From Haplomitrium mnioides (taxonomy: Eukaryota; Marchantiophyta; Haplomitriopsida; Calobryales), in contig JBNGIS010015481.1 in assembly GCA_049999725.1 (NCBI GenBank), forward strand, positions 1 through 22,765: a stretch of 22,765 bases of DNA, in the 5' to 3' direction. The notes below the pieces were generated by a model that did no database searches, was not told where the DNA came from, and saw only the letters and a list, made by a program, of their open reading frames with translations. Of this stretch, positions 9,142-18,179 are shown one piece after another. The position numbers were made by a program, and so were the translations under genes. Within the stretch, counting starts at the first letter, position 1, and every line of letters starts with the position of its first letter.

Positions 9142-9786
9142 CACAAAAGTAATATTCATCATTCAAATGGTCCGAGAATTGCTCACGCTCATGAGTATTG
9201 GATTGTCGGCTACAAGACCAAGGAGAGCAAGCGGAGCATAAAGATCTTCAACTTGCAATCTGATGATGCAACTGAGTATTCTCGACAAATCATGTGGAGT
9301 GTTTTCAACTTTCCCACTATTTTCGCAAACCTCAAGCATCCAAGAGATGATGCTCTTGTGAATGTCTATCAAAAGCCTCGGGCTTTATAAAACAGTTGTA
9401 TCGACCATTTCCCGATAGAGCAAGATTAGATCTTAGAACTTTGCTCTAGGTCTGGCATAGGCCTTGTCTGTGCTTTGAAGTTGATGCAAAATTGCATCGC
9501 CGTCAAATATGATGGACGTCAATCTATCCATATTCCCTAAAGAGTTTTGAGGATGGTTTCTTTGTCATTTGATGTGACAAAATCACATATTGTATATGCG
9601 TACTTTAAGGAAACAGTTCCTCTTGGTACTGCTAGTACTTTTGGCAACTTTGTTGCAATTTTTGGGACTGGAAAGTTTTGGAAGGACTTTCTAGCAACTG
9701 TAGGTGTTGAAGCCTCACTTCTAGTTGATTTAGATGAGACCATTCATTATAAAGAGGATAGAGCTAAAGCTGTAGCATCTGATTGA

Positions 9787-10077
9787 TGTATTTTTTGTAA
9801 ATAATAAAGAATTTTTTTCACAAAATATTATTATATTGATCTTCATTCTTGCTGCATTCCAAATTCAATTTATGAGGTATTTTCTTCACAATTCAATTTC
9901 TTTCACAAAATGATTTTTGAGCAAAATGTATAGGAGTTTGTAAAAATTAGCAACAATGTTTATACTAGTAGGGAAGCTCATGTTCTTTTTATTTTGATTT
10001 CTATTCAAGTTTTCTTTGATGATTAGTTTTTGCATACCCTGCCTAGAAGTGCTTTGGCAGTCCCTTCTTCCAAGAAC
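9787..10077. other. 3' flank of the methyltransferase-like pseudogene
   Basis: Directly after the final TGA the sequence is A/T-rich, with AATAATAAAG (about 9800-9809), a plausible poly(A) signal. Nothing else is recognised before the next palindrome cluster. Confidence 0.4.
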
Positions 10078-10370
10078 TCAAAAGTCCATGTTTGCATGGG
10101 CTTTAGTTGTCCATGCGCACATGGGACTTTTTAAACCAAGCATGTCTGGGATTTAGTTGTCCTTACACACAAGAGCTTCAACAGTCCATGCACGCATGGG
10201 CTTTAGTAGCCTTTTCACACTTTTGCTTGAACAATCCTCTTGCGCCTACACTTTATGGTTCTAGTTCAAAGTTCATACACGTCAGAGCTTCAACATTCCA
10301 CACACACCTAAGCTTGAGTGTTCCAAGTGCAAAGGAGCTTTATCAGTCCCTACATGCATAAGCTTTAAGA
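10078..10370. repeat. Palindrome cluster (right outer array)
   Basis: Units include AAGTCCATGTTTGCATGGGC, TGTCCATGCGCACATGGGAC and CAGTCCATGCACGCATGGGC, separated by TTTAGT or GAGCTTCAACA phrases. Later units are more decayed (TCCCTACATGCATAAGCTTT). The core is the same as in introns 1 and 2 of the upstream gene, here outside any recognised coding sequence. Confidence 0.7.
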
Positions 10371-11716
10371 CTACGACTCAAAGTTCTTACTTGCCTAAGC
10401 ATCTTTTTAGATTGAATATGCTTATGATAAAATTGGAATGTTTTGATCAATTTTGGAAATTAATGATATCATAGTTAGTTTTGAAAATATTTAACAACAA
10501 ATTTCTTGTTCATTTAGTATATATGATGTTTAGTAAACCTCATGCTTTTAAAAGAAGAAATTCTAAAAGCAATTTTGAAAATTCCCATAAGAAGATTTGG
10601 TTTTAATACACTATGTACTTGAAATGAGAAAATTGGATGTAAAAATTTACATTTGTTTTGCAAAAAAATATTACTAGTATCAAATTCATGATTTTTGATG
10701 CTAAAATTTCAAATTTGGTTTTGCAAATGCCAAATGAAACAGGAACCCAGTAGTGGTTCCTAGTTCAAAGTGGTTGTTTTGCCTCTACTTCATCAATCAA
10801 TATGAGAAATTGAGAAACTATTTTTTCTTTATTACAAAGAGTGACCATACAATCTACCACAACAACAAGCCAATCTTAATAAGACTTTAATGTAATATAT
10901 AGTTGAGATGGTAATGATGAATAACTGCAATCATTTATCTCACACCATGGTTGTTTTTTATATGGGTGTTTAGTCTTCCTTCTTTATGTTGAGAAGACTA
11001 CCCAAATCCTTCTACTTGATCTACATTTAATTCTAGAGAGAGGAATCCACCATCAAGAGGCCCTACTCTTATATGTATGTAGTATAGTCAATAATCTGAA
11101 GAGGAGACACCTTAACACTTATCTATAGTATTCATAAGTATTTTTTTTAGCTCTGGCCAAGAGAGAATAAGAAAAACCTATTTAGATCTGGATTTAAATT
11201 GTCAAGAACAACAAGAACCAAATTCTAATCATTAGAAGATGGAGATTCTAATTTATTTCTTAGTGAAAAAAATAATACGCACAAGACTTCATATCAGATC
11301 TAAATGTCTCACCAAGATGTGCAACTTACAAGACTTGCAAAAGACCAAGAGGGAAAAAAATAGAGAGCAAAGCTAGAGTTAGTGGTTTCAAAACTGGTCA
11401 ACAAGGAACACATAATTATCTACTTATCTAGAAAAGGAGTGGTGTCAGTTCATTCTAACATTTAGTGCATTTGTAGTCGTGGTGATACTGATAGAGGAGA
11501 AGGACTAGATGAGCCTTTCTATAGTGAACTATGGTTGAACCCAATTGAAATTAAGCAACAAGGGGATGAGAAAGCAAGAGATTAAGTTAATCTTAACCAC
11601 TATAAAAGAAAATATCCACTATCATCAAGCAATGTAGGGGAGAATCATTGTCCTTTTGTCTAAGTAAGAGAGGCGATGGACATTGAAGGGATATTAAGAA
11701 TTTTCACACACTAAAG
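10371..11716. other. AT-rich stretch without a recognised gene, up to the retrotransposon
   Basis: No domain is recognised. A frame at about 11479-11584 reads GDTDRGEGLDEPFYSELW and on to KARD before a stop; it looks protein-like but I cannot assign it. A small hairpin (AGTCTTC...GAAGACT, about 10972-10999) and an inverted repeat (GGAAC...GTTCC near 10742-10760) are also present. The last bases before the LTR are CTAAAG. Confidence 0.4.
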
Positions 11717-11793
11717 TGTCAGCCTCGTGGTCGGAGCCTTAACTCTTTTCCGACAGAGTTACCCTCGATTAAGGGCTGATTAGTGTTTCAGGA

Positions 11794-11804
11794 CCTTTTA
11801 TAGG
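11794..11804 (-). promoter_or_regulatory. TATA box of the 3' LTR
   Basis: The minus strand reads CCTATAAAAGG, an excellent TATA box, conserved in the other LTR. Its position leaves about 75 bp to the LTR end, so transcription would start near 11765-11775 with R plus U5 of only about 50 bp. Confidence 0.65.
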
Positions 11805-13668
11805 AGGGGCTTTGCACCAAATGGACCCCAACTCCTTCTTACCAACTCTAGAGTGTCTTCTCAACACTCAACAACACCCAAGCACGCACCTCCAATGCCC
11901 ACAGATGCTGGTCACACCCCTTCTTCATGCCTTAACCTCGAAAGGTGCTACTTGGAAGACAGAGGCAGATAGAACAGAGCATCTGATTCTTGGCTGCAAT
12001 GACCTCTTGGTGGGTCCTCTCTTGGGAGCCTCGAGGGGTTCTTGAGTGTCTCACGGCCCTAGCCACTAGCCAACAGTTGCTTCAGCAGCCCACTTGCTCA
12101 TTCACATTCATTTCTCAAGGCATACACTAGTAGGTTGTAATGCTATTGAATCTCTTTGGAATATAAGTCAGAGGTCCAGAAATAGGCCCAAACACCTTGT
12201 GTACAAAAAAAGGAACATGCCCCAACATCCAATTATCACAAGACAATGTTGTTAGTCTTAACTTCCTCTGTCAAGGGTGTCCTCAGGATTTGACAAATGG
12301 AATGCAGACCTCTAATGACTAAGAACTCCACAGAACTACAAACAGAACACAAATCTAACTAGACACACATAAACATAGAGACACATATACTTCCACGTTG
12401 TCCTGCCAACATTACAAACCTTTCCACCTCGTAAAAACCAATCTTTTCTCTCCAAATTTCCTTCAACTCCTCCAACAACTTCAGTCTTCCTCTTCCTCTT
12501 CACCCACACACTCTCATCCAGATAGTTTTTCAACTTCCCTCGCGAGAAGCCCTGAATTTACTTCCTCATGCTCGGAAGAGGATTTCTTTAACTTCCACCT
12601 TTGGAGGACAGTCCTCTCGACTGTTGGCCACCCACTCTACCTTAAGCTTCGAATGGATCTTCTATGCAACGCGTAGGCACTCACACAACCACTCCTCTCT
12701 TGACTCTACTTGAGAATTACAACTAGAAAAGCCCCCAAACGCCCCTAGGATTGATGCTCCTACATAGATGATGTTGAGACAACCCCAAGATCCCCCCTTG
12801 GCAGCCTCTCACGAATTCAAGACTGAAAGAATTCCCCTCAACTTCAAGTGGTGATCCACCTCCAAATGCTTGTCCACCCGCGCGATGAGTCCACCTAGAT
12901 CACCTGAGACTCTAGAGCTCTATGCTTAGTGATTCTCAGCGCCCCTCCAGTCCACCTCCACCCCCGCTGATCCCCCTGCACGAGTCCACTCCCTCACTCG
13001 ATTCTTGGCTGGAATTCTCTCCCTCGCTGCTTCCTCCTCCTCGAGTTTGCTCTCACAACTCAATTTTGCATAAACAACAACCTCCTCAGTGTCGCAGCGA
13101 TCTGAGCTATACCCCCCATGTAGCGCCCATCCCCCTACAATGAATTCTTGATCAAGATCAATCCTCCACCCTTCGCTGGACTAACAATTTTTCTCATTGG
13201 CAACTATTTCTTGAGAAGCTGACACCTGTCGGTCAGCCCATATTTAACGGGCAGCAGTTGAAGCCTCCAAGATCGGAAGAGGAAAATCACGGGGAAGGAT
13301 TGTCTACACCATGTTTTCGCTTTGCAGTGCTCTTCCTTGTCGATTTCGATCAGGAACCTCTTCGATGCTCGTTGTGTTAGCAACCTAGTGGCAATCTTGA
13401 TTCGATTCCTTCAAAGTATCTCGTTGAGCACAGATCAGCAGCTGGGTTAGAGAGATTTTTCCTACAGAGAAATTCGAAGGAATCTGTTTGGAGAGGATTG
13501 GATTCGCAGCAGATGGAATACGTGACGCATCCCACGGGCTGCTTCTCCATTATCCTCGATTTTCCTTGCTACCCTGCTCCCGAGATCACTCGCGAGACCC
13601 TGCAAGCCGCCACGCTTTTGCAAGCACTCGCAGACCCTCACAAGCCGCCACGTCATTTGCAAACATCC

Positions 13669-13794
13669 TCGTAACCTTGCCGTCGCTATCAAAATCTTGT
13701 TGTTGCTCCTCGGAACCTCGCCGTCGCTCTTCAAAACCTCGCTGTCACTCTTCGGAACCTCGCCGTTGCTCTTCGGAACCGCGCCACGTCATCT
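13669..13794. repeat. 21-bp tandem repeat in the LTR U3 (about 6 units)
   Basis: Six successive units approximate TCGGAACCTCGCCGTCGCTCT. The first (TCGTAACCTTGCCGTCGCTAT) and last (TCGGAACCGCGCCACGTCATC) are the most diverged. The 21-bp period keeps frames open on both strands, which explains the long but meaningless open frames here. Confidence 0.75.
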
Positions 13795-14185
13795 GCGGCC
13801 GCGTTGTTCGACGCCACCCCACCAAGGGATAGGCGGACCAACGCAGTTGACTAGATTCCGCAGTTGACCTGCGCTGACTCCTCTTCTGCGGATGCCACAT
13901 CATCTGCAAAATAGTTCCCTCGCCGAGTAAGAATGGTACATGTTGTTGCCGTTTCGGCACCTACTCGCAGTAAGATGTGAGGCTCCCTTCGCTTAACTTT
14001 TCCCTTTGCTTGTTATAAGAACTATGGCAGGCTCCTCTCTGATCCCTTTCGAACTTTCAGCATTGCCCCGTCAAACTTTCGTCCTCGCCAATGCCGGAAC
14101 TGTGATAGGTCACCTTTTTGGCTGCTGGTCCCCTGCTTCTTCTTATGGCCGGATCGTCGCTTCATCGCATTTTTGCTACTCTTGG

Positions 14186-14490
14186 TCTTGTTCTAGCTAG
14201 ATCATTGATAGATTGCCCTTTCGGCCACTCGTTGCTTGCTTCCTCCTCTAGCCAAGACTTTGCTTGATCACCTTTTTGGCCCCCTTGGATCTTGTTCTGG
14301 CCGAACCCATGATTTATCCCTTTTTTGCCGTTACTTGATCTTGTTCTAGCCGAATCGTCGATGGATTGCCCTTTCGGCTACTCGTTGCTTGCTTCTTCTT
14401 CTAGCCAAATCGTCAATTGATCACCTTTTCGGCATTTTTGGAGCTTGGTCTGGCCGGACCTTTGATATGTCGCCATTCCGGAGTCCCCTT
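14186..14490. repeat. Direct repeat of about 155 bp in the LTR U3 (two copies)
   Basis: Copy one begins about 14186 (CTTGTTCTAGCTAGATCATT) and copy two about 14340 (CTTGTTCTAGCCGAATCGTC). Both continue with GATTGCCCTTTCGGC, ACTCGTTGCTTGCTTC and a CTCTAGCCAA-like or TTCTAGCCAA phrase. Partial copies of the Gxxx-TTCTAGCCGxxC phrase extend on both sides (14100-14620). Confidence 0.65.
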
Positions 14491-14695
14491 GCCATAAGAA
14501 CCATGCGCGCCATAGACTCCCGTCGAACTTTCAGATCATACCTTGTCGAATTTTTCCCACCGACTTTGTTGGATCAGTGATAGATCATCGTTTCAGCTTG
14601 TTTGTTCTTGGTCTAGTCGAGCCCATGATAAATTGTTGTTTTGCATCTCTTCCCTTGGTCTCCAGTTGGGCTTCCCGTTGGATCCCCGTTAAGTG

Positions 14696-15230
14696 GGCTC
14701 CCCATGTAGGGTGGTTGATCGGAACCCATTTGATTGGGGCTCCCCAGTTAGGGAGGCTGATCGGAACCCATTTAACTAGAGCTCCTTAATTTTCCGCTAA
14801 GGGTCTGCGGACTCCCTGGGACTGCCACATGTCCTCGAATCTCGTGAAGTGCGCTGAGGCTGCCACGTTTTCACAACGCCTCACGGAGTCTCTCAGATCC
14901 AAAACTATGATGAATTGTTGCTTTGCCCTTCCCATTTTGCCTCGTAGTTGCCTTAAGCAATCTTCCATGCCGTAGAAATGGTGACAAGTCACCTCTTTGT
15001 CAGTTGTCGCTTCGCTTATCCCTGTTTCTCCCTCTTCGGACCCGTCCGACCCCCGATGGCGGATCCTTATTAAGTGCCCCACGTAGGGAGGCTGCTCGGA
15101 ACCCACTTAACTGGGGCTCCCCGTCGAGTTCTTCGGACCCCTATGAGCCGCCACGTCACCTGCTCGATCTCGTGAAGAGCATTGGAGCTGCCACGTTTCC
15201 ACAACGCCCCACGGACTCCTCAAAACTTCT
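14696..15230. repeat. Long direct repeat in the LTR U3, two copies about 350 bp apart
   Basis: GTAGGGNGGNTGNTCGGAAC followed by CCATTTNACT/CCACTTAACT and GGGGCTCCCC occurs near 14705-14790 (itself doubled) and near 15085-15122. CTCGTGAAG, GCTGCCACGTTT, CACAACGCC and CACGGA occur in the same order near 14840-14890 and 15168-15212. This shows amplification of a several-hundred-bp segment within U3. Confidence 0.65.
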
Positions 15231-15778
15231 TCCTTCGGGTTGATTCTTCGCATCGATCTACCTCCTCTGGTCTGATTGTAGCCGTTGGCTTCCGATTACG
15301 AAGTGCCTCATTCCCTTCTCGCCTGGGCGACCCATCGTGGGGCCTCATCCTCCTCGAGTTCATGCAACTGCCTCCTCTTTACATGTCTTCGCCTGCTGCA
15401 TGTTCCTTTGTTCGTCGTTTGTTGCTGCTGGGCAAGTCCTCGCAGTGTTGCGCCCTCCGATCTAGTCGTGTGATGGCCATCTGCACACATCTGACTATGC
15501 TCCACCTTGCCTTCATCTCCCATAGCTCTTCCCGTGCATTCCTCCTCGATTGTTGCTGGCTCCTTTGATCTCTGCCCTCCTCTCCTTGAATCCTTTTACT
15601 GCCCGATTCTTCTGATCTCCCTATCAACTCTCCTTGAATTCCTCTTGCTCACCATTGTCAGCCCTGCCTCTGTCCCGAATTGCTGCAAGTTCCTTTGATC
15701 CTCCTACTAGCCTTCTTATCGGACTCCTCTGGATTTCACAAGGGTTCCTCCTTGCATTGCAAGATTCATGACATTCAC

Positions 15779-15831
15779 AAGGGAAAGCAGGAAAGAAAGG
15801 AAGAGAAGGGAAAGGAGGGAGAGGAGAAAGG
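15779..15831 (+). repeat. Plus-strand purine run near the inferred 5' edge of U3
   Basis: Fifty-three bases with a single pyrimidine (C at 15788), alternating GGGAAA, GGAAAG and GAGAGG. On the element's coding strand it is a pyrimidine run, so it is not the element's polypurine primer. It may form unusual DNA structure; no function is shown. Confidence 0.7.
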
Positions 15832-15972
15832 TGCAGGATTGGCAAGACAACAATAAAACAATAAAATACAAAGGGATACAAATGATTAATGTAAACTTGA
15901 AAGAATTTACAAGGCTAGAGCTCAGTAATTACAAACAAAGAAAAAAAACGCAAACACACCCGACCGACATAA

Positions 15973-15984
15973 CTCCCCTTTTAA
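15973..15984 (-). other. Polypurine tract (PPT) next to the 3' LTR
   Basis: On the minus strand it reads AAAAGGGGAG after AATT, three bases before the inferred LTR start TGTCGG. Purine runs of this size just upstream of the 3' LTR prime plus-strand DNA synthesis in LTR retroelements. It is the best candidate between the integrase stop (16188) and the LTR. Confidence 0.55.
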
Positions 15985-16187
15985 TTCTGCAGCGACCCTG
16001 CAAACACCTTCCTCCTTCTGACATCCTTGGCCTCTTCTGTGGCCGCCGCTCTGATCTTTCTTGCTGGGTGCCCTTAGTCGACCTGGTCGCCACCCTCGCA
16101 CCACTCATACAACTCACTATGCAACACTAAACAAACTGATGTACAAAAAATCTCCACGCCTACTGTACACGGCAGCACCCCCCTACC
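15985..16187 (-). other. Region between the pol stop and the PPT
   Basis: About 200 bp downstream of the integrase stop. Some frames are rich in Arg/Lys (for example RSERRPQKRPR on minus), but no domain is recognised. It is probably 3' untranslated sequence, or an extension of pol beyond a stop. Confidence 0.4.
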
Positions 16188-17500
16188 TTAGTCCTCTTGG
16201 TGGTAATACCGCTTGAGTCGGTCGTAGTGGACCCGGTTGGGAAGGTGTGCCCTTGTCACCGTGCTCAACTCCACTGACCTATTGTCGTGAAGAACTCTCA
16301 CTAGGTAGGGCCCTATCTACCAGGTATGCAGCTTCCCGGGGAAGTGCATAAACCTGTTGTTGTAGAGAAGCACTAGATCTCCTCCTTTGAAGCCGATTGG
16401 TCTCAACTTCCTATCGTGCTGCCTCTTGGTTAGCTGTTGCTGATGTACCAGCCTCTTGTATGCCCCTGCCCTGCTCTCTTCTAAGGCCTCCAACTAGTGC
16501 ACCCTTTCCGTTCGGCTCAGGCCCTCTGTCATTCTCTCCTCAACTGCCACCCGAGGTGTGGGGACTTCGAACTCCTCCGGGACCAACGAGTGCTGCCCAA
16601 AGACCAGGAAATAAGAGCAGTGGCCCGTGGTGATCTTGTAGGCCAGATTATAGGCATGGGTGGCAATTAGCAGCTTCAACTCCCAGTCCACCTTGTTGGC
16701 CGTCACTGTCTTGTTCAAGATCTTGCCCATAATTCTGTTGGCCTTATCTGTTAACCCGTTAGCCTTAGGGTGATAGGCTGTGGTTTTTCGGTGCTTGACC
16801 AAGTACTTCCCTGTGACTTGATTGACAAAATATGTACCTTGGTCACTTACCAACTCCAACGACGCCCAGAATCAGGTGAAGATCCGTTCGTAAAAGAACC
16901 GGGCCACCTTCGGCGCGTCATCATTTTTGGTCACCCTTGCCTCTACCCACTTGGTAGCGTAGTCAGTCGAAAGTAGAATGTACTTGTTCCCGCGCCTCAT
17001 GAACGAAGTGATGGGCTCGATGAAATTGATTCCTCACTTCTCAAATGGGGCTAGGGGGATGATCAGAACCAGTGGATGGTGGCGCGCTGCTGCTGGTTTC
17101 CAAGTCCGTTGGCAGGCATCACACTTCTTCACAAAGAAGTGCACATCCCTGTGCAAGGTAAGCCACCAATACTTAGCGTCCACAATCTTTCGGATGGTGG
17201 TTTCTACCGCAAAATGACCGTCGGCGTCTTCCTCGTGCATTGCCCGCATCACCACCGTAGACTAGTCCTTCTCCAGACACTTGCGTATCTGCCCATCCAT
17301 ACCCTGCCTATGCAGCATTCCTTTGATTATGAGAAAGGGCCTCACCTTTCTGAGAAACACCATTGCTTGCTCTGGGTTGTGCCTTGGAGGAATCTTCGTT
17401 GTCAAGAGGAACTCAATGATGTCCTCATATTCTGTGGGTCTCCCCTCCCAGACATGGAACAGATCTTTGTCAAGGAAGCTGTCCCCCACTCCCTTTTAAC
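16188..17500 (-). pseudogene. Integrase region of pol (degenerate)
   Basis: The integrase inserted the element's cDNA into host DNA. N-terminal zinc-binding H-H-C-C residues are visible: MHEEDADGHFA and KKCDACQR (about 17110-17250). The core reads GINFIEPI, STDYATKWVEA, LVSDQGTYF and YHPKANGLTDKANR. Canonical plant elements have D in the DFIGP motif and E in the NGxxE motif; here these are N (codon 17025-17027) and D (16746-16748), while the middle Asp is kept. TGA just before GIN probably replaces the usual Trp. The C-terminal part carries IGPYLVRVLHDNRSVEL (GPY motif) and ends LKRYYHQED with TAA at 16188-16190. There is no chromodomain. Further stops lie near 17256, 16860 and 16493. Confidence 0.9.
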
Positions 17501-17519
17501 ACAACTACCCCTCAATCCT

Positions 17520-17900
17520 TGAGAAGAAGTTGGCATTTTGGTGTCTCTTCCCTGGCTTGATTCGCACCTCGAAGTCAAACTCCTAGAGTAGCAACATCCA
17601 CCTCGCCACTCTCCCCGTCAGGTCTGGCTTGTTGACCATGTATTTGAGGGCATCATGATCTGTGTGAAACACCACCTTGTAATGTAGCAGGTAGTGTCGG
17701 AACTTCTTCAGTGAGTAGATTATCCCCAGGGCCTCACGATCGGTGGACGAGTAATTCTTCTCTACCGCTGATAGAAGTCTGCTGGCAAAGTAGATTGGAT
17801 GGTCTCAGCCCTCCTCATCGAGCTGGCTCAACACTGCCTCCACACAGAAGCTCGAAACATCCACCATCATGTGGAACTCCTTAGTCCAGTTTAAAGGCGC
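17520..17900 (-). pseudogene. RNase H region of pol (degenerate)
   Basis: RNase H degraded the RNA of the RNA-DNA hybrid during replication. On minus, FHMMVDVSSFCVEAVLSQ (RNase H first Asp in the VDVSS segment), HPIYFASRLLSAVEKNYSST, REALGIIYSLKKFRHYL, FHTDHDALKYMVNKPDLTGR, ARWMLLL, EFDFEVRIKPGKRHQNANF are read in order. These are classic for plant Ty3/gypsy RT-RNase H. NANFFSRI stands where N-x-ADxLSR is usual, so the late Asp appears to be Asn. Stops interrupt near 17807 and 17584. Confidence 0.85.
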
Positions 17901-18179
17901 TAGAATAGGCGCGTTGGCCAATTACCTCTTAAGCTTATTAAAGCTTGATCTCTTGGGCTCTGTTGGCAAAAAGTCACTGCCCCTCTTCACCATCTCTGTT
18001 AGGTGGTAGGCTACTAGGGCAAATTTCGAGATGAACCTCCTCTAGTAACCCACACAACCCAGGAATCCCTACACCTCCACCAGGCACGTTGGAAATGCCA
18101 CCTCCAACCATACTGCCACCTTCTCATGGTCCGCGGCAATCCTCTGGCTGGAGACCCTCTTCCCCAACAGTATCCCTAC

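Larger units (their letters stand above)
6094..9786 (+). pseudogene. Decayed ParB-like plus N4/N6 DNA methyltransferase gene, four exons
   Basis: The likely role was sequence- or context-directed amino-methylation of DNA (N6-adenine or N4-cytosine), judging only from motifs. Exon 1 is 6094-6453 (ATG at 6094; an upstream in-frame start near the gap is possible), exon 2 is 6777-8249, exon 3 is 8511-9018 and exon 4 is 9142-9786. Introns are GT-AG and all in phase 0. Exon 2 holds a Lys/Pro/Ser-rich basic segment (about 6965-7210, possible nuclear signal), then a ParB-like block (7300-7790), then a charged linker (7749-8249). Exons 3-4 hold the methylase: FTVAIADIPYDYN (8821-8859), where DIPY replaces DPPY; AHAHEYWIVGYK (about 9178-9213); VYQKPRAL; LELCSRSGIGLVCALKL (9433-9483), the SAM-binding motif; and CIAVKYDGRQ. 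The DPPY-before-GSG order is that of beta-class methylases (PF01555-like). Stops include 6337, 7290, 7365, 7377, 7404, 7546, 7896, 7995, 8004, 8154, 8166, 8532, 8887 and 9538. Frame changes fall near 7450, 7748, 8700-8742 and 9388. Hence it is a fossil. The last frame (9541-9786) adds an unrecognised C-terminus. Confidence 0.65.
403..10370. mobile_element. Candidate large decayed DNA transposon carrying both divergent genes
   Basis: This is an inference. Two decayed genes (DUF7869-like on minus, ParB-methylase-like on plus) diverge from one centre. Both have introns loaded with the same class of palindromic repeat, and further clusters lie outside each gene (403-840 and 10078-10370), the place expected of subterminal repeats. 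I found no terminal inverted repeat or target-site duplication by eye, and the centre is an N gap. The genes could equally come from two unrelated elements in a genome where this palindrome family is widespread. Confidence 0.25.
11717..15969 (-). repeat. 3' LTR of the Ty3/gypsy element (about 4.25 kb)
   Basis: The start at 11717 (TGTCAGCC on plus) is fixed by alignment with 21981. The first 785 bp (11717-12501) align base for base with 21981-22765 without indels. The far end is inferred: CGACCGACA|TAA at 15961-15972 gives an LTR with TGTC...GACA ends, and directly beyond it is a minus-strand polypurine tract. U3 would be very long and R-U5 very short, because the TATA box lies only about 80 bp from the 11717 end. 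The long U3 contains several families of internal direct repeats and no recognisable gene. Confidence 0.6.

Noticed and set aside
11812-12045. Plus-strand open frame in the left LTR, mirrored at 22040-22333
   Set aside because: It lies within both LTR copies on the strand opposite the element, has no domain, and contains the TATA region. It is open by chance.
12485-12501. End of the LTR at the TCTTCC repeat, where the similarity stops
   Set aside because: Similarity stops only because the window ends at 22765. There is no CA terminus or polypurine tract there.
13488-13832. Long Ser/Arg/Pro-rich open frames on both strands
   Set aside because: The 21-bp tandem repeat keeps frames open on both strands. 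Composition follows the repeat, not a protein.
15182-15568. 128-residue plus-strand open frame
   Set aside because: GC-rich, low stop density, within the long U3, with overlapping frames on both strands and no recognisable motif.
15779-15831. Polypurine tract of the retrotransposon
   Set aside because: It is purine-rich on the plus strand, while the element is on the minus strand. The PPT must be purine-rich on minus, as at 15973-15984.
16188-16300. Chromodomain at the integrase C-terminus
   Set aside because: The frame ends at LKRYYHQED soon after the GPY motif, with no aromatic-cage sequence following.
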